Notes under the pieces: generated by a model
Told to the model about the DNA's origin: nothing
The model's input: the letters and a program-made list of their open reading frames with translations, nothing else
The model's database searches: none
Source: DATKUA01 sp965602675
Lineage (GTDB): Bacteria; Acidobacteriota; DATKUA01
Length of the DNA: 64,000 nucleotides
Reading direction: 5' to 3'
NCBI GenBank assembly: GCA_965602675.1
Contig: CBFCZO010000002.1
Coordinates: forward strand, 1 to 64,000
Shown: one piece after another, positions 62,519 to 64,000 of the stretch
Layout of the letters: each line of letters opens with the position of its first letter
Numbering within the stretch: the first letter of the stretch is position 1
Made by a program: the position numbers and the translations under genes

Positions 62519-64000
62519 ATGTCTGATAAGAAGAAAAAATACGTACTTCGCGACGACGTAGCGCTGCCGAAGCCCGAGGTGGAGTTCACCTACCGCGACG
62601 AGCTGAACGACGCGCAATTCGAAGCGGTCTCGGCTCTGGATGGGCCGGTGCTGGTGATTGCCGGAGCGGGCAGCGGCAAGACGCGAACGCTGGTTTACCG
62701 CCTCGCCTACATGGTCGAGCGGGGCATCCGGCCTGAGGAGGTCCTGCTGCTGACATTCACCCGCCGGTCGGCCGAGGAGATGCTGCGGCGTGCGGCCGGG
62801 CTTGTCAGCGGCGAATTCGGGCGGATAGAAGGCGGCACGTTTCATTCCGTCGCCGCGGCAATCCTCCGCCGGAACGCTGAAGTCATCAAATATCCCAACA
62901 ACTTCACCATACTCGATATCGCCGACAGCATGGAACTGATCGGGCGTTGCCGCTCCGCCGCCGGCATCGACTTCAAGCAACGCCGCTTCCCCCGCCGCCA
63001 GACGCTGCAGAAGCTGTTCAGCAAGGCAGTCAACAAGGACATGCCGCTGGAAATGATCGTCTATGACGATTTCCCCCACTACGTCGAGTTCATCGAACCG
63101 ATGGAGGCCATCAGGGCCGAATTCGAGAAGGTCAAGGCCGAGCGCGGCATGATGGATTTCGACGATCTGCTTATCAAGCTGATCGAGCTGCTGGAGAAAA
63201 ACGAGGCGATCCGCAAGAAGCTTCAGCGGCAATACCGCTACATCATGGTCGACGAATACCAGGACACCAACCCGATGCAGGACCGCATCGTGCAACTGCT
63301 CGCCGGAGAGAAGGGCAACATCATGGTCGTCGGCGACGACAGCCAGAGCATATACGCCTTCCGCGGAGCCGACTTCCGCAACATCCTCGAATTCCCCAAG
63401 CGTTTTCCGGGCGCGCGCATCATCAAGCTGGAGGTCAATTATCGCAGCACGCAGCAGATACTAAACGTCGCCAACGCCACCATCGACAAGGCGGTTGAGA
63501 AATATACGAAGATTCTGACCGCAAAACGCGGTAGCGGCCCCAAGCCGGTGATCATCCCCGCCGAGGACGAGTCGTATCAGAGCCGCTTCATCGCTCAGAA
63601 GATGCTCGAGCACCGCGAGGAGGGCATCGAGCTGAGCCAGATGGCGGTGCTCTTCCGCTCGTCGTACCTCAGCTCCGACCTGGAGATCGAGCTGGGGCGG
63701 CGCAACATCCCCTACGTCAAGCGCGGCGGCATGCGTTTCTTCGAGAGCGCGCACATAAAGGATCTCGTGGCGCACCTGCGATTGCTCGCAAACCCGACTG
63801 ATGAGCTGGCCTGGTCGCGTTCGCTCCGCCTGATCGACGGCGTCGGACCGGCCACCATCGACATTCTGCTCGGCTCGATCCTCTCCGGACCCGAGCCGTT
63901 AGCTGCCCTGCTCAAGGCCGAGCGGCCGAAAACCGAATCGTTCCAACGCTACCGCACCCTGATGGTCGACCTCTGGCGCAGGCGCGACTCGGCATCCCCC
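62519..64000 (+). CDS. UvrD/PcrA-type superfamily 1 helicase, 3' end missing
   Basis: 494 codons are in the window; the gene continues past the right edge. Motif Ia/Walker A is VIAGAGSGKTRTL (about residues 47-59), then LLLTFTRRSAEEM, GTFHSVAAAIL, MDFDDLL, Walker B YIMVDEYQDTN, motif III VVGDDSQSIYAFRGAD, and VNYRSTQQI. This is the standard UvrD/Rep/PcrA series for ATP-driven 3'-5' DNA unwinding in repair or replication restart. Whether the missing part ends as PcrA, Rep or a nuclease-fused form cannot be seen. Confidence 0.93.
   Translation, partial: MSDKKKKYVLRDDVALPKPEVEFTYRDELNDAQFEAVSALDGPVLVIAGAGSGKTRTLVYRLAYMVERGIRPEEVLLLTFTRRSAEEMLRRAAGLVSGEFGRIEGGTFHSVAAAILRRNAEVIKYPNNFTILDIADSMELIGRCRSAAGIDFKQRRFPRRQTLQKLFSKAVNKDMPLEMIVYDDFPHYVEFIEPMEAIRAEFEKVKAERGMMDFDDLLIKLIELLEKNEAIRKKLQRQYRYIMVDEYQDTNPMQDRIVQLLAGEKGNIMVVGDDSQSIYAFRGADFRNILEFPKRFPGARIIKLEVNYRSTQQILNVANATIDKAVEKYTKILTAKRGSGPKPVIIPAEDESYQSRFIAQKMLEHREEGIELSQMAVLFRSSYLSSDLEIELGRRNIPYVKRGGMRFFESAHIKDLVAHLRLLANPTDELAWSRSLRLIDGVGPATIDILLGSILSGPEPLAALLKAERPKTESFQRYRTLMVDLWRRRDSASP

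Overview
The window comes from a diderm, probably anaerobic bacterium with moderately high GC. Diderm signs are an LPS-export permease (LptF/LptG), a type IV pilus-type secretin, lipoproteins, an RND efflux pair and a beta-rich outer-membrane-type protein. The anaerobic lifestyle is inferred from a large [NiFe]-hydrogenase/heterodisulfide-reductase-like operon and the NADH sensor Rex. No rRNA is present and I cannot name the phylum. The DUF5916-type protein, the fused LptF-LptG and the hybrid Hdr operon fit an uncultured FCB-like or related lineage; that placement is inference. No CRISPR array, insertion sequence or prophage was seen.

Layout. 1-6.8 kb: 5'-truncated secretin with an acidic linker, two lipoproteins and an acidic TPR protein. 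6.9-11.1 kb: urocanate hydratase, an AAA-type ATPase, a USG-1-like dehydrogenase homologue and a DUF465 protein. 11.4-21.0 kb: a DHH-CBS-PAP tRNA nucleotidyltransferase, LysM-M23 lipoprotein, NIF3, RecN, MiaB, a DUF151 nuclease and ParA/ParB. 21.1-24.6 kb: rpsT, then murJ-dtd-xer. 24.7-35.7 kb: LptF-LptG fusion, alpha/beta hydrolase, M3 peptidase, YfgM-like TPR protein, C69 dipeptidase, SpoIIE-type phosphatase, a membrane protein and bactofilin. 35.7-38.9 kb: tRNA-Gly(CCC), Nudix, methylmalonyl-CoA epimerase, rex and an NRAMP homologue.

39.2-53.9 kb is the most interesting part: one same-strand, tightly packed gene set hdrC-hdrB-hdrA(N-terminal half)-DRTGG-HATPase-H-cluster-like protein-DRTGG-PHP-HATPase-nuoE-2Fe2S-nuoF-(nuoG-like::hdrA C-terminal half)-mvhD-mvhG-mvhA-protease. 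It combines three normally separate modules: HdrABC, a HydBC/NuoEF NADH module with its usual regulatory companions, and an MvhADG [NiFe] hydrogenase. HdrA is split into two polypeptides. The break lies between the two cluster motifs of its inserted ferredoxin, and the C-terminal half is fused to a NuoG-like ferredoxin domain. The simplest reading is an electron-bifurcating or confurcating machine linking H2, NAD(H), ferredoxin and a thiol/disulfide-type acceptor. A long leader upstream can fold into a hairpin whose 3' arm could also pair with the first Shine-Dalgarno sequence.

53.9-64 kb: an NTF2-like secreted protein, an RND pump (oversized inner-membrane subunit plus adaptor lipoprotein), tRNA-Arg(CCG), a CBM9-like/DUF5916 outer-membrane protein, and the 5' part of a UvrD-family helicase gene that runs off the window.
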